A stretch of 64,000 bases of DNA from Salinimicrobium gaetbulicola (GCF_042676025.1 NZ_JBHTJP010000034.1:124001-188000), one strand, 5' to 3'; counted from the first letter of the stretch, positions 17,907 to 27,437 are shown. The notes: generated from the sequence alone by a model not told the origin. Numbers and translations are program-made.

Positions 17907-19427
17907 TCATTCCAACATTTTTCTTAAGAATTGTTCCACCTGGTGAATATTTTCAAGATGATAATCGGCATAGGTATCCTGCCCGTGTTCCCCTACTAGT
18001 ATCCCTATACCATGACTCACAAACTTGAAGGCATCTTCGTCTGTGACATCGTCTCCCACATAAACCGACAGCGGATCTTTATCATTGCTCAACTGCTGCT
18101 TGAGGAATTCAACAGCCTTTCCTTTGTGCCAGTCTATATCAGGTCGAATCTCGATCACCTTTTTCCCTCCTGCCGGAAGCACTTTTGGATGATCTTTAAG
18201 AACCTCAGAAACGATCTTATGCACCTTTGGTTCCTGCTCAGCCGAGACCTGCCTGTAATGGATGGCAAGTGTAAATTTCTTCCGCTCAAAATCAACTCCC
18301 GAGATATCTCTTAGACGGTCCTTCAAAATTGGCTCGATCTCATCGAACACAGGCATTACCTTCACGGCTTCCTCGTGATCTTTCGAGAAACCATTAGGAC
18401 CTGAAATTTCATAACCGTGGCTACCGGCATAATAAATTTCAGGAAGGGCTACTTTTTCCCTAACATCTGCCAGCCCGCGTCCGCTTACCACCGCCACCTT
18501 ATATTTTTTCGATAATTCAAATACCAGTTCTCTCATTTCTTCTGAAATTCGAGCGTCCTTGTGATGCTCCACAATTGGTGAAAGGGTACCGTCAAAATCA
18601 AGGAACAACATGGGCTGCTCTTTTTTAAATATGTCTGAAAGCTCTCCAAAGCACTTTAAAGCAGATGGTAAGGAATTCGTCTTTTTCGGATTTTTGAATT
18701 CCAAATCCAACTCCTGAAGGTCATTTACCGCGATGTCTGCACCTGCTTTTAAAAGTTCCTGTTCACCTGAAGCATTGATGATACCAATCACCAGTCTGAA
18801 ATTCCCCTTTTTACCGGCCTCAACTCCGGCTTGGGCATCTTCTACAATCAAGGTTTCCCCCGGTTTCACTCCCAATTCTTCCGCAGCCTTTAAAAAGATA
18901 TCCGGCGCGGGCTTTCCCGGAATATTCATTTCTTCGGAAACCACACCATCAACTCTTACCTCAAAAAGGTCTTCTAAACCGGCCTTTTCAAGGATCATTT
19001 TACAATTCTTACTGGAGGAGATAACCGCCGTTCTAATTCCCTTTTCTTTCCAGGCCTTGATCACCTCTACATTTCTTTCAAGCACTGTAACCCCTTCCTT
19101 TTTGATCAGTTCCTGGAACAATTCATTCTTTTGATTTCCCAATCCATAAACGGTCTCGTCATTTTCGTTATCTCCGGGAGTACCCTCGGGAAGCTCAAGA
19201 TCCCTGGACTTCAAAAAGTTTCTAACCCCATCAAATCGAGGTATCCCGTCTATATATTTTGGGTAATCCACCCTGGGGTCATATGACTCAAAACTTTCTT
19301 TTCCCTCTTGTATTCTTCGGCCGTTATATTTCTCAAAGGCCATTCCCCAGGCTTTTGAATGCAGGTTGGCGGTTTTAGTTACAACTCCGTCAAGGTCAAA
19401 TATTGCTGCTTGTAGCGCGTATTTCAT
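17907..19427 (-). CDS. Fusion of beta-phosphoglucomutase-like HAD domain and trehalose-6-phosphate phosphatase domain
   Basis: A 506-residue protein with two HAD modules. The first (about 1-250) starts AIFDLDGVVTKT with nucleophile Asp11 and acid Asp13, and has the motif III segment GKPAPDIFLKAAEELG. It looks like beta-PGM, which would turn beta-glucose-1-phosphate into glucose-6-phosphate. The second (about 265-506) begins MLFLDFDGTLSPI and has VVSGRGLADV, EIRPDIDWHKG and YVGDDVTDEDAF, all typical of trehalose-phosphatase (OtsB). It sits 10 bp before a GH65 phosphorylase. From memory, M. tuberculosis OtsB1 (Rv2006) joins the same HAD, TPP and GH65 units in one chain; here the GH65 part is a separate gene. 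No OtsA is in the window. Confidence 0.88.
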   Translation of the reverse strand: MKYALQAAIFDLDGVVTKTANLHSKAWGMAFEKYNGRRIQEGKESFESYDPRVDYPKYIDGIPRFDGVRNFLKSRDLELPEGTPGDNENDETVYGLGNQKNELFQELIKKEGVTVLERNVEVIKAWKEKGIRTAVISSSKNCKMILEKAGLEDLFEVRVDGVVSEEMNIPGKPAPDIFLKAAEELGVKPGETLIVEDAQAGVEAGKKGNFRLVIGIINASGEQELLKAGADIAVNDLQELDLEFKNPKKTNSLPSALKCFGELSDIFKKEQPMLFLDFDGTLSPIVEHHKDARISEEMRELVFELSKKYKVAVVSGRGLADVREKVALPEIYYAGSHGYEISGPNGFSKDHEEAVKVMPVFDEIEPILKDRLRDISGVDFERKKFTLAIHYRQVSAEQEPKVHKIVSEVLKDHPKVLPAGGKKVIEIRPDIDWHKGKAVEFLKQQLSNDKDPLSVYVGDDVTDEDAFKFVSHGIGILVGEHGQDTYADYHLENIHQVEQFLRKMLE

Positions 19428-19449
19428 GTTTATTTCTTGAATTTGCTAA

Positions 19450-22185
19450 TTAAAAATCCTTTCTGAATAATTTGATTATCTGAATAAGAACAGTTGGCAG
19501 TATGCTGGCTACAGCGATCAGGATCCATTCCTTCCTTCCCATAGACACGAATGACAACACATCTGCCAGAAACGGGATATTATAGGCCACCAATAGGACT
19601 GTCACACAAAAAATCACTGCCAGCCAAACGAATTTGTTGCGGGTCACCTGATTGTTGAACACATTTTCCTTGGCCTCCCGCATGTTCAGCACATGAATGA
19701 ACTGTGCAAAAGCAAGGCTGAAAAAGGCGATATTGTTGTTTATCTCTTTTGAGCCTTCCCATACGAAATGCCCATAAAAGTATGCCCCTGAAACCGATAC
19801 ACCAATGATCAACCCGTATACTCCAATCTGTAACCAGTTCTTTTTAGTGATAATCGGTTCTTTCGGATCCTTGGGAGGCATTTTCATTACTTGCTCGGTT
19901 CCTTCCCCTACTCCCAGTGCCAGTGCCGGAAAAACATCAGATAGTAAGTTAAGAAAGAGCAACTGTAATGGCAAGATGGGCAGAATGAATAATGTAAAAC
20001 TGACAAGAGCGATCAAAAGGATCTCCCCAAGGTGATAGGAAAGCTGGTACATGACGAACCGCCTGATATTCCCGAAAATGATACGCCCCTGTTTGATAGC
20101 CACCACAATAGAATCAAAAGAATCATCTTTGAGCACCACATCTGAGACTTCCTGCGCAACCTGCGTTCCGCGTTTTCCCATTGCGATCCCTATATCGGCT
20201 TTTTTCAGTGCAGGGGCATCGTTCACCCCATCTCCTGTCATTCCGACAATCTCCCCCTGTTCCTGGAAGTGTTTAATAAGTATCAACTTCTGCTCAGGAT
20301 CAACCCTTGAGAAAACCAGAGTATCCAATAGTTTCTCATGATTGTTGTTATCCATTTCCTTCTGCAGTTGCTTACCGTGCATTACTGCTGTTTCATCATC
20401 TTCTTCTTCAGAAAAAAGGTGTACCTGTTTACCTACATTTTTGGCGGTTCCAGGATGGTCTCCTGTTACCATCACTACTTTAATACCCGCTTCTTTGCAA
20501 ACTTCCATGGAATCTGCCACTTCCTTACGGGGAGGATCCAGAAAACCGATAAGTCCCACAAAAACAAGCTCATGAAGAAAGTCTTCGGCTTCCTCCCCTT
20601 CGGGCAGGATATCGGTATTTTTGTAGGCGAAAGCCAATACCCGGAGGCCGTCTTCAGAAAGTTGATTGTTCCTCTTCTTCCATTTTTCTTTTTCTTCTTT
20701 TGAAAAATCCCGGTTTTCTCCGTCTTTCAGGATCATTTTACAGCGATCTAAAATAGCATCTGGAGAACCCTTCCCGGCCACATAATAAGCATCATTCTCG
20801 GCATAGACGGTACCCATTACCATGGAATCTGAATCAAAAGGATCATGAAGCTCCCTTTCAAGCCCTTGTAATTCCTGAAAAAGTCCGGAATCTAATTTAT
20901 TTACCAGATCCAACAGGGCTATCTCCAGTGGATCGCCTTTGGCTGCAGATTTGTCACTTTCTTCATCCTCATTCCTGCCCGTCTCCTCATCTTCTTCGGA
21001 AAGGGAAGCATCGTTGGCCAAAACTGCGATCCTAAGGATCTGTCTATAATTTTCATCCTCCTCCCTATCTCCTCCCTCAACCTCGGGTTTTTCTTTTGAA
21101 TGCCAATCCACTTTAAGTAATTGATCATTTGGCAGGCATAAAGTATCTACCGTAAGCTGGTTCTTTGTAAGGGTGCCCGTCTTGTCTGTAAAGATCACGG
21201 TCGTCTCGCCAAGGGTCTCAACGGCGCTCAACTTCTTAATAAGAACGTTCTTTTTTGACAACCTGAACATTCCCCGAGCCAGCGCAATACTGGCCACAAT
21301 AGGTAATCCCTCGGGTATGGCTGCAATGGCCCAGGCGATAGACGTTTGAACCAGTTGATACATTTCCTTCCCTGCAAGCCATCCTATGAGGAAAAAAGCA
21401 GCAGCCATAGCCAGGATAACCCATATAAGGTTTGTGGTAAGTTTATTCAGTTTTTTGGTGAGAGGGGTCTCATCTTTCTCCTGTTCCTCAACCAGCGAAG
21501 AAATATTTCCAACTTCGGTATCCATTCCCGTTCCAAATACCAGGGCACTGCCTTTCCCTGCTGTAACAGCGGTTCCTTTGTAGACAATATTCGTTCTGTC
21601 TGCCACCTGTTTATCCTCATTTAATACCTCAGAAGTTTTATCAACAGGAACGGATTCCCCCGTAAGTGGAGATTCATCCAGCTTAAGCTCGGTCGCCTCT
21701 ACGATACGGGCATCGGCAGGAACCAGATCACCAGCTTCAAAAAGCAACAGGTCTCCCGGCACCACTTCTTCAGCATCGATCTGGTCGTGGTGCCCGCCCC
21801 GAATGACCTTCGCTTCTATTCTATCCATCTTTCGAATGGCTTCCATAGATTTTTGCGCCTGGAATTCCATCCAGAAACCAATGATGGTGTTAACCAGAAG
21901 TACGACAAGAATTGCAATGCCTTCGGGCAGATCTCCGAAACTGAAAGCGAGGATCGCTGCTGCCGTCAGAAGATAGATAACCGGATTATTCACCTGGGAA
22001 ATTATCAGATCCCAAATACTTCGCTTCTTACTCTCATTCAATTTATTACGCCCGAACTTCTTCAACCTTTTATGAGCTTCTTCCTTAGACAGCCCATTTT
22101 CAGGATCAGCAGCGAGCTGTTCCGCTACTTGCGAAAACTCTTTTTTATAGGCATCTTGAACCTTCAATTTCTTTTTGGAAGCCAC
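19450..22185 (-). CDS. P-type cation-transporting ATPase, Ca2+-type (copy 1)
   Basis: A 911-residue P2-type ATPase with an N-terminal cation-ATPase domain and about ten membrane helices. It has TGES (LDESPLTGESVPVDK), the membrane motif AIPEGLPIVASIAL, the phosphorylation site DKTGTLT with Asp at about residue 334, and the hinge MTGDGVNDAPALKKADIG. M6 has NLLSDVFPALALG, which keeps the N..D pair of Ca pumps, while M5 reads SYHLGE, with His where SERCA has Asn. An acidic insert (EEDEETGRNEDEESDK) in the nucleotide domain is unusual. The transported ion is probably Ca2+ but is not proven. It lies in the pfkB operon. Confidence 0.9.
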   Translation of the reverse strand: MASKKKLKVQDAYKKEFSQVAEQLAADPENGLSKEEAHKRLKKFGRNKLNESKKRSIWDLIISQVNNPVIYLLTAAAILAFSFGDLPEGIAILVVLLVNTIIGFWMEFQAQKSMEAIRKMDRIEAKVIRGGHHDQIDAEEVVPGDLLLFEAGDLVPADARIVEATELKLDESPLTGESVPVDKTSEVLNEDKQVADRTNIVYKGTAVTAGKGSALVFGTGMDTEVGNISSLVEEQEKDETPLTKKLNKLTTNLIWVILAMAAAFFLIGWLAGKEMYQLVQTSIAWAIAAIPEGLPIVASIALARGMFRLSKKNVLIKKLSAVETLGETTVIFTDKTGTLTKNQLTVDTLCLPNDQLLKVDWHSKEKPEVEGGDREEDENYRQILRIAVLANDASLSEEDEETGRNEDEESDKSAAKGDPLEIALLDLVNKLDSGLFQELQGLERELHDPFDSDSMVMGTVYAENDAYYVAGKGSPDAILDRCKMILKDGENRDFSKEEKEKWKKRNNQLSEDGLRVLAFAYKNTDILPEGEEAEDFLHELVFVGLIGFLDPPRKEVADSMEVCKEAGIKVVMVTGDHPGTAKNVGKQVHLFSEEEDDETAVMHGKQLQKEMDNNNHEKLLDTLVFSRVDPEQKLILIKHFQEQGEIVGMTGDGVNDAPALKKADIGIAMGKRGTQVAQEVSDVVLKDDSFDSIVVAIKQGRIIFGNIRRFVMYQLSYHLGEILLIALVSFTLFILPILPLQLLFLNLLSDVFPALALGVGEGTEQVMKMPPKDPKEPIITKKNWLQIGVYGLIIGVSVSGAYFYGHFVWEGSKEINNNIAFFSLAFAQFIHVLNMREAKENVFNNQVTRNKFVWLAVIFCVTVLLVAYNIPFLADVLSFVSMGRKEWILIAVASILPTVLIQIIKLFRKDF

Positions 22186-22197
22186 AACAACTCTTTT

Positions 22198-23142
22198 TTA
22201 GGTAAGATCATTTAATTGCACCTCATTCAGGAGCTTATTAAAGAGCGGTTCAACATCCTCCTGTTTCAAAAGCTCGGTGCCCGGAGATTTAATGGTAGCG
22301 CTGCCGCAGGCAAGACCGTAAAGAATAGCTTTCTCAAGTTCATCTCCACGTGAAAGGCTGAATACCATTCCTGCAACCATGCTGTCACCCGCTCCTATTG
22401 AGCTGATCGGCACTACTGCCGGAGCAGGAAAATGTCGCACCTTTCCTTTTGTCGCCAGCAAGGCCCCTTTCGAGCCTAATGACAAAACAATTACCTCTAT
22501 TGGATATTTTTCCAGCACCTGTAACAACAGTTCCTTTTGTTGCTGTTCATCTTCTGCTTTTTCACCTACAAGGTCTTCCAGTTCATTCATATTAGGTTTG
22601 AGCAGGTATGCCCCTTCTCTTAAAATACCTGAATATGCTTTTCCTGAAGTGTCAAGAACAAGTTTCACATCATCTTTCCTGGCCTTTTCCGCCACCCGGG
22701 CATAGAAATCTTCGGGTACACCCGGCGGAAGGCTCCCACTAGCCACCCAAAAATCTGCTTTTTTGTATAAGTTTAATTTGGTAAGTACATCCTGATATTC
22801 AATTTCAGTCAGGGAAGGCCCCGGAAATCCGAACCTGTACAATTCTCCTGTTGATGTTTCTGTCACGGCAATATTCTGCCGAATGGAACCTGCGATCTCC
22901 ACAGTATCCTGTTTCACCTCCTCCTTTTCCAGGAGATCTTTAAATATCTCTCCCGTATAGCCTCCGCGGGTATAGAGAGCAGTGGTTTCCCCTCCAAGAC
23001 GATGGATCACTCGTGATACATTGACACCACCACCACCGGGATCGATCTTTGCTTTTTCACATCTTAGTTTTTCTCCCGGAAATACTTTTTCTACACGGGA
23101 ATAAAGATCAAGGGCGGGATTTATGGTTAGGGTCAGGATCAT
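22198..23142 (-). CDS. PfkB-family sugar kinase (6-phosphofructokinase 2 / 1-phosphofructokinase-like)
   Basis: A 314-residue ribokinase-fold kinase. The N-terminal MILTLTINPALDLYSRVE, the substrate segment KIDPGGGGVNVSRVIHRLGG and the C-terminal SSIGAGDSMVAG (catalytic Asp) match the PfkB/FruK/LacC group. The absence of a fruit-sugar PTS nearby favours a PfkB-like phosphofructokinase over FruK, but tagatose-6-P and fructose-1-P kinases cannot be excluded. It heads the minus-strand operon with the P-type ATPase (12 bp), HAD-TPP and GH65 genes. A shared divergent CRP/FNR-type site lies upstream. Confidence 0.88.
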   Translation of the reverse strand: MILTLTINPALDLYSRVEKVFPGEKLRCEKAKIDPGGGGVNVSRVIHRLGGETTALYTRGGYTGEIFKDLLEKEEVKQDTVEIAGSIRQNIAVTETSTGELYRFGFPGPSLTEIEYQDVLTKLNLYKKADFWVASGSLPPGVPEDFYARVAEKARKDDVKLVLDTSGKAYSGILREGAYLLKPNMNELEDLVGEKAEDEQQQKELLLQVLEKYPIEVIVLSLGSKGALLATKGKVRHFPAPAVVPISSIGAGDSMVAGMVFSLSRGDELEKAILYGLACGSATIKSPGTELLKQEDVEPLFNKLLNEVQLNDLT

Positions 23143-23200
23143 GCTCGAATATTAAGGTTCCATTTGTAATTACCTGAAATGTCAGGATTTATACCTAATT

Positions 23201-23274
23201 TAAGAATAAGTTTTTCAACAGAAAAGCCCATTGATAAATATCATTGAAGAGAAACAACCCTGTTTGTAAATTAG
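23201..23274. promoter_or_regulatory. Divergent CRP/FNR-type promoter between the pfkB operon and the second P-type ATPase
   Basis: The palindrome TGA-taaata-TCA at 23232-23243 has a plus-strand -7 element TAAATTAG at 23267-23274 and a weaker minus-strand TATTCTTA at 23208-23201. Both begin 29.5 bp from the centre. A separate CCTGAAATGTCAGG palindrome at 23173-23186 has a 4-bp spacer and lies downstream of the minus-strand start; it may be a repressor site or chance. Confidence 0.65.
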
Positions 23275-23301
23275 AATATTCCCGTAGTTAAACGACTATC
23301 C

Positions 23302-25950
23302 ATGATCAAAAAGGCCCACAGCTTAACCGCAGAAGATGTAATCTCAAGGCTACAGGTTGATCCCGGGGTCGGACTCACCTCTGCTGAAGCTGACAAAAGG
23401 CTGCTTGAGTACGGAAAAAACCGATTATTACAGACCCGCCCGAAAAGGACCTGGATCATTTTCCTGGAACAATTCCTGGACCCGGTGATCTATGTGCTCT
23501 CCGGGGCTACCTTACTTGCTTTTCTATTCAATGAGATCCTGGAAGGATTTGCGGTACTGATTGTGATCCTCATCACAGCTTCTATAGGATTTTTTATGGA
23601 ATGGCAGGCAATCCGTTCTGTAGAGGCGCTCCAAAAACTTGTCGAAACTTTTGCCAATGTCCTTAGAGACGGGCAGGAAAAACATCTGAATCTGCAATTT
23701 TTGGTGCCTGGGGATATCATTATACTGAATGCGGGCGATGTAGTGCCTGCAGATGCCCGCTTACTTGGCGAGCAAAGCCTTGCGGTCAAAGAAGCAGCCT
23801 TAACTGGAGAAAGTAATCAGGTGGAGAAAGATATTGCACCCTTGGCTGAGAACACAGTGTTGGCAGATCGATCCAATATGCTGTTTAAAGGTACCATTAT
23901 TTCCAGGGGAAGTGGGAAAGCAGTTGTCACGGCCACCGGTGATGCGACAGTAATTGGAGAAATAAGTCGTCTTACTCGTGAAGCCACCAAAGTTAGGACA
24001 CCTCTTGAACGCAAACTTTCCAAATTAAGCCACAAGCTCATATGGCTTACCATTTTGTTAACCGTGATCATTGCCGTTACAGGATACTTAAAGGGAGAAG
24101 ACCTGTTCTTAATGATAGAAACCGGAATTGCCCTTGCCGTTGCTGCCATTCCTGAAGGGCTACCAATTGTGGCCACAATCGCCCTTGCCCGTGGTATGTT
24201 GAAACTCAGCCACCGGAAGGTTGTGATCAAAAAGCTGGAAGCGGTAGAAACTTTGGGAGCTACCGGAATTATTTGCACAGACAAGACCGGGACTCTTACA
24301 GAAAATAAGATGGCTGTGCACAGAGTCCTCATCATGGGAAATGAACTGGGCCCAAAAGAATGGAGTGATAAACATACCGCTGAACATATTCTGAAAAAAG
24401 AAAATTTCCGCGAATTATTGAAGGTGGCGGTTTTGTGCAATAATGGCAAAAAAAATGAAGGGAAAATATTTGGTGATCCTGTTGAAGTCGGATTATTGAA
24501 CTTTTCAGAAGAAATAGGATTTGACCGGCAAGAGATTAAAGACCAATTCGTGAGAATTAAAGAGATCCCGTTTGATGCCGACATTAAAAAAATGGCTACG
24601 ATCCATACGAATAACGGAGAATGTTTTATAGCTGTAAAAGGTGCCTTGGAAAGTATAATAGATTCTTGCGACAACATTCTACAAGAGGACGGAAGTATTA
24701 TAGCATTTTCAGATAAAGAAAAATGGATACAAAAGGCTAATTCATTGGCAGCATCTGGAATGCGGATCTTAGCCTTCGCTTCAAGAAAGACAAAAGAACC
24801 ACCCGGCAAAAACGCCGTTTTTGAAGACCTGGTCTTTATTGGTATTACCGCTTTTCTGGATCCTCCTAGAAACGATATTCGCCAGGCTATCACCACCTAT
24901 AAAAATGCAGGTATAAAAGTAGTAATGATCACCGGGGACCATCCCGATACAGCACGAAAAATAGGAGAAGAAATAGGCCTTTTCGATCTTCAAGAGGGAA
25001 TGCAGGAAGTAATTCACGGTGGCGACCTTCCGGAATACGACAAGATGTCTGCAGGGATGGAAAAAAAGGTATTACAAGCCACCATTTTTGCTCGCATGGC
25101 TCCCAAACAAAAACTCGATCTTATAAATCTCTATCAAAAGAATAATAAAGTGGTGGGAATGCTCGGCGACGGCGTGAATGATGCTCCTGCCCTCAAAAAG
25201 GCTGATATTGGGATCGCAATGGGGATTCGTGGTACCGAGGCAGCCAAAGAAGTTGCCGATGTGATCCTCATGGATGATAAATTCACCTCAACCGAACTTG
25301 CCATAAGGCAAGGCCGCACCATCTTTGAAAATATAAGGCAATTTGTGGTGTACCTGCTATCATGTAATCTTGCCGAGATCATCACGGTAGCAGTCGCCTC
25401 TTTGGGAAACCTCCCCTTACCTTTACTGCCATTACAGATCCTGTTCTTAAATCTAGTAACCGATGTTTTTCCAGCCCTGGCCCTTGGAGTAGGAAGAGGT
25501 GACAAAAAAGTGATGGAGCAGCCACCGCGGAATCCCAGCGAATCCCTGCTTACCAAAAAACATTGGATCTCCACTATTATCTACGGGCTAACCATCACCG
25601 CAACTGTAATTGCAGTGACCATCTATTCCTGGCATTTTAAGGAGAGTTCTAAGGAAGTGGTTAATAATATGGCATTTTACACTCTAATCCTTGCCCAATT
25701 ATTAAACGTATTTAATTTACCAAAACGGCATAGATCATTCTTTAAGAATGAGGTCACTTCCAACAAATGGGTATGGGCTGCATTGCTATTCTCCTTGGGA
25801 ATAGTAATACTGGTCTATTTAATCCCTATCACTCAGGAAGTTCTTTCACTGGTTCCTCTATCATTAGAACAATTAACGATAATAGTAATTTTCGCCCTGG
25901 TTGGGCTGGGATTGACCCAGCTCCTTAAACGAGCTGGAGCAACCAATTAA
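23302..25950 (+). CDS. P-type cation-transporting ATPase, Ca2+-type (copy 2)
   Basis: An 882-residue P2-type ATPase, homologous to the divergent copy 1. Motifs: TGES (KEAALTGESNQVEK), AIPEGLPIVATIAL in M4, DKTGTLTEN with phospho-Asp at about residue 327, MLGDGVNDAPALKKADIG, M5 SCNLAE and M6 NLVTDVFPALALG. Here both SERCA-type ligand positions (Asn in M5, N..TD in M6) are kept, so Ca2+ transport is more likely than for copy 1. It lacks the acidic insert of copy 1. It overlaps the convergent SDR gene by 4 bp at the 3' end and is driven by the divergent site at 23232-23243. Confidence 0.9.
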   Translation: MIKKAHSLTAEDVISRLQVDPGVGLTSAEADKRLLEYGKNRLLQTRPKRTWIIFLEQFLDPVIYVLSGATLLAFLFNEILEGFAVLIVILITASIGFFMEWQAIRSVEALQKLVETFANVLRDGQEKHLNLQFLVPGDIIILNAGDVVPADARLLGEQSLAVKEAALTGESNQVEKDIAPLAENTVLADRSNMLFKGTIISRGSGKAVVTATGDATVIGEISRLTREATKVRTPLERKLSKLSHKLIWLTILLTVIIAVTGYLKGEDLFLMIETGIALAVAAIPEGLPIVATIALARGMLKLSHRKVVIKKLEAVETLGATGIICTDKTGTLTENKMAVHRVLIMGNELGPKEWSDKHTAEHILKKENFRELLKVAVLCNNGKKNEGKIFGDPVEVGLLNFSEEIGFDRQEIKDQFVRIKEIPFDADIKKMATIHTNNGECFIAVKGALESIIDSCDNILQEDGSIIAFSDKEKWIQKANSLAASGMRILAFASRKTKEPPGKNAVFEDLVFIGITAFLDPPRNDIRQAITTYKNAGIKVVMITGDHPDTARKIGEEIGLFDLQEGMQEVIHGGDLPEYDKMSAGMEKKVLQATIFARMAPKQKLDLINLYQKNNKVVGMLGDGVNDAPALKKADIGIAMGIRGTEAAKEVADVILMDDKFTSTELAIRQGRTIFENIRQFVVYLLSCNLAEIITVAVASLGNLPLPLLPLQILFLNLVTDVFPALALGVGRGDKKVMEQPPRNPSESLLTKKHWISTIIYGLTITATVIAVTIYSWHFKESSKEVVNNMAFYTLILAQLLNVFNLPKRHRSFFKNEVTSNKWVWAALLFSLGIVILVYLIPITQEVLSLVPLSLEQLTIIVIFALVGLGLTQLLKRAGATN

Positions 25951-26708
25951 ACAATGCTCATTCCGCCATCGATAACCTGGGTGGTACCTGTGAGATATGC
26001 GCTTTCATCTGAAGCCAGGAAAAGTGCAAGGTTTGCAATTTCTTTATTTTCAGCATACCGTTTAAAAGGAATAATTGATTCAAAACTTTTTTCAGCTTCA
26101 TCTGGGTCATTAGGAGAGATCTGTTTTTCAATAGATCGCATCATCCTGTTATTGACCGGTCCCGGATGAATAGAATTTACACGAATCCTACGTTCGGCGA
26201 ACTCAAGGGCGATGGTACGCATGACCCCGGTAACAGCATGTTTACTAGCTACATAAGGGCTTAAATTTATAAATCCTTTAAGTCCTGCGACGGAAGAGGT
26301 CAGGATCACGCTACTGCCATCTGTCATTTTAGGAATAACGATCTTACAGCCTAACCAAACACCCTTCAGGTTTACCGCGATGACCCGATCAAAGACTTCT
26401 TCAGGATATTCTGATATTGGGGAGAATACTCCTTCTATCCCCGCATTATTGAAAAAGATATCGATCTTTCCGAAGTAATTAATACAAGCTTCAGTATATT
26501 TTTTCACATCTGCTGCATGCGAAACATCGCCTGCAAAATAAATGACATTATCATTTTTCAGAGCAGCTGCCCGTTCTTTTAATTCATGCTCATTTAGGTC
26601 CACTAACATTACTTTTGCCCCTTCCTGAAGAAAAGTTTCTGCAGTGGCCAGACCAATTCCCCCGGCACCTCCGGTAATGACCGCAACTTTGTCTTTTAAA
26701 CGTTCCAT
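25947..26708 (-). CDS. Short-chain dehydrogenase/reductase (SDR) family oxidoreductase
   Basis: A 253-residue classical SDR. The cofactor loop TGGAGGIGLA is near the N-terminus and VDLNEHEL suggests NAD(H) preference (Asp after strand 2). The NNAG motif and the catalytic Ser...YVASK are present, and INVNSIHPGP-like RVNSIHPGPVN follows. The substrate cannot be inferred. It is a single-gene transcript with its own CRP/FNR-type promoter, which puts it in the stress regulon. Confidence 0.92.
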   Translation of the reverse strand: MERLKDKVAVITGGAGGIGLATAETFLQEGAKVMLVDLNEHELKERAAALKNDNVIYFAGDVSHAADVKKYTEACINYFGKIDIFFNNAGIEGVFSPISEYPEEVFDRVIAVNLKGVWLGCKIVIPKMTDGSSVILTSSVAGLKGFINLSPYVASKHAVTGVMRTIALEFAERRIRVNSIHPGPVNNRMMRSIEKQISPNDPDEAEKSFESIIPFKRYAENKEIANLALFLASDESAYLTGTTQVIDGGMSIV

Positions 26709-26742
26709 TCCTAAAGTCTTAAATTATATGAGGGGGGGCAAT

Positions 26743-26785
26743 TAAATTTAATTAAACGGGAAGGATTTCAGCATGACATTTATCA
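26743..26785 (-). promoter_or_regulatory. CRP/FNR-type promoter of the SDR gene
   Basis: TGA-cattta-TCA at 26774-26785 with -7 element TAAATTTA on the minus strand (26750 down to 26743). The distance from centre to -7 is 29.5 bp. The expected start is near 26738, about 30 bp before the ATG. Confidence 0.65.
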
Positions 26786-26817
26786 ATTCCAAAATTAACA
26801 TCAGCGCACCTTTATAT

Positions 26818-26860
26818 TGACAAATATCATTGTATCAGACGGTTATAATCAATATCTTCA
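26818..26860 (+). promoter_or_regulatory. CRP/FNR-type promoter of the PepSY-like gene
   Basis: TGA-caaata-TCA at 26818-26829 with -7-like TATCTTCA at 26853-26860, a distance of 29.5 bp. The expected start is near 26865, some 30 bp before the ATG at 26897. Confidence 0.6.
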
Positions 26861-26896
26861 TTCTTTAATCTAAAAAATAACTAAAAAAATGAAGTC

Positions 26897-27403
26897 ATGA
26901 AAAAACTGTTATTAATGTTATTCCTTTTCGGAATAATCAATCCGTTAATCTCTCAGATCACTGAACCTGAAGAGTTGAAAGAAGTTGAATTAGTTGCCGT
27001 AAACTATAAGTATTTAGATGCAACAACTAATGATGAGGTGGCCGTACCTGTTAAGTTACTTCAGGAAAAAGTAGCAAAATATGACATAAAAACCTCTGAT
27101 ATTTATCAAGATGACTATGATCTATATGAGGTAAATTTCTTTATCCCTCAAGGTACTGTTCTTGCTGCTTATGATAAGGATGGTAAACTATTGAAAACTG
27201 TAGAGCGATATAAAGATGTAGGACTACCTTCTGCAGTAAGAAATGCGCTAGATCAAAAATATCCTGACTGGACAGTGTCAAAAGACGTTTATTTAGTGAA
27301 TTATCATGATGAAAAAGGTATTGAAAAACGTTACAAATTAAAATTGGAAAACGGGGATCAACGCATGAGAGTTAAAATAGACGAAAAAGGAAATTTCCTG
27401 TAG
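26897..27403 (+). CDS. Exported PepSY-like protein of unknown function
   Basis: A 168-residue protein with a signal peptide (MKKLLLMLFLFGIINPLISQ) and thus probably periplasmic. The C-terminal half (about 100-168: VGLPSAVRNALDQKYPDWTV, then YKLKLENGDQRMRVKIDEKG) resembles the PepSY-like fold of small Bacteroidota periplasmic proteins. Some database entries of this sort carry an adenylyltransferase label, which the sequence does not support. The gene stands alone between its CRP/FNR-type promoter and a hairpin terminator. Confidence 0.7.
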   Translation: MKKLLLMLFLFGIINPLISQITEPEELKEVELVAVNYKYLDATTNDEVAVPVKLLQEKVAKYDIKTSDIYQDDYDLYEVNFFIPQGTVLAAYDKDGKLLKTVERYKDVGLPSAVRNALDQKYPDWTVSKDVYLVNYHDEKGIEKRYKLKLENGDQRMRVKIDEKGNFL

Positions 27404-27412
27404 GATTTTGAT

Positions 27413-27437
27413 AAAGAGGCCATAAAGGCCTCTTTTT
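27413..27437 (+). terminator. Rho-independent terminator
   Basis: AAAGAGGCC-loop-GGCCTCTTT followed by a T run, directly after the PepSY-like gene. It may also serve the convergent phosphoribosyltransferase gene. Confidence 0.85.

Noticed and set aside
23173..23186. CCTGAAATGTCAGG palindrome upstream of pfkB
   Set aside because: The spacer is 4 and not 6 and it lies after the expected start, so it does not fit the regulon; noted only as a possible other site.
23817..24896. Long antisense open frame inside the second P-type ATPase gene
   Set aside because: Its product has no family features and is explained by codon composition of the sense gene.
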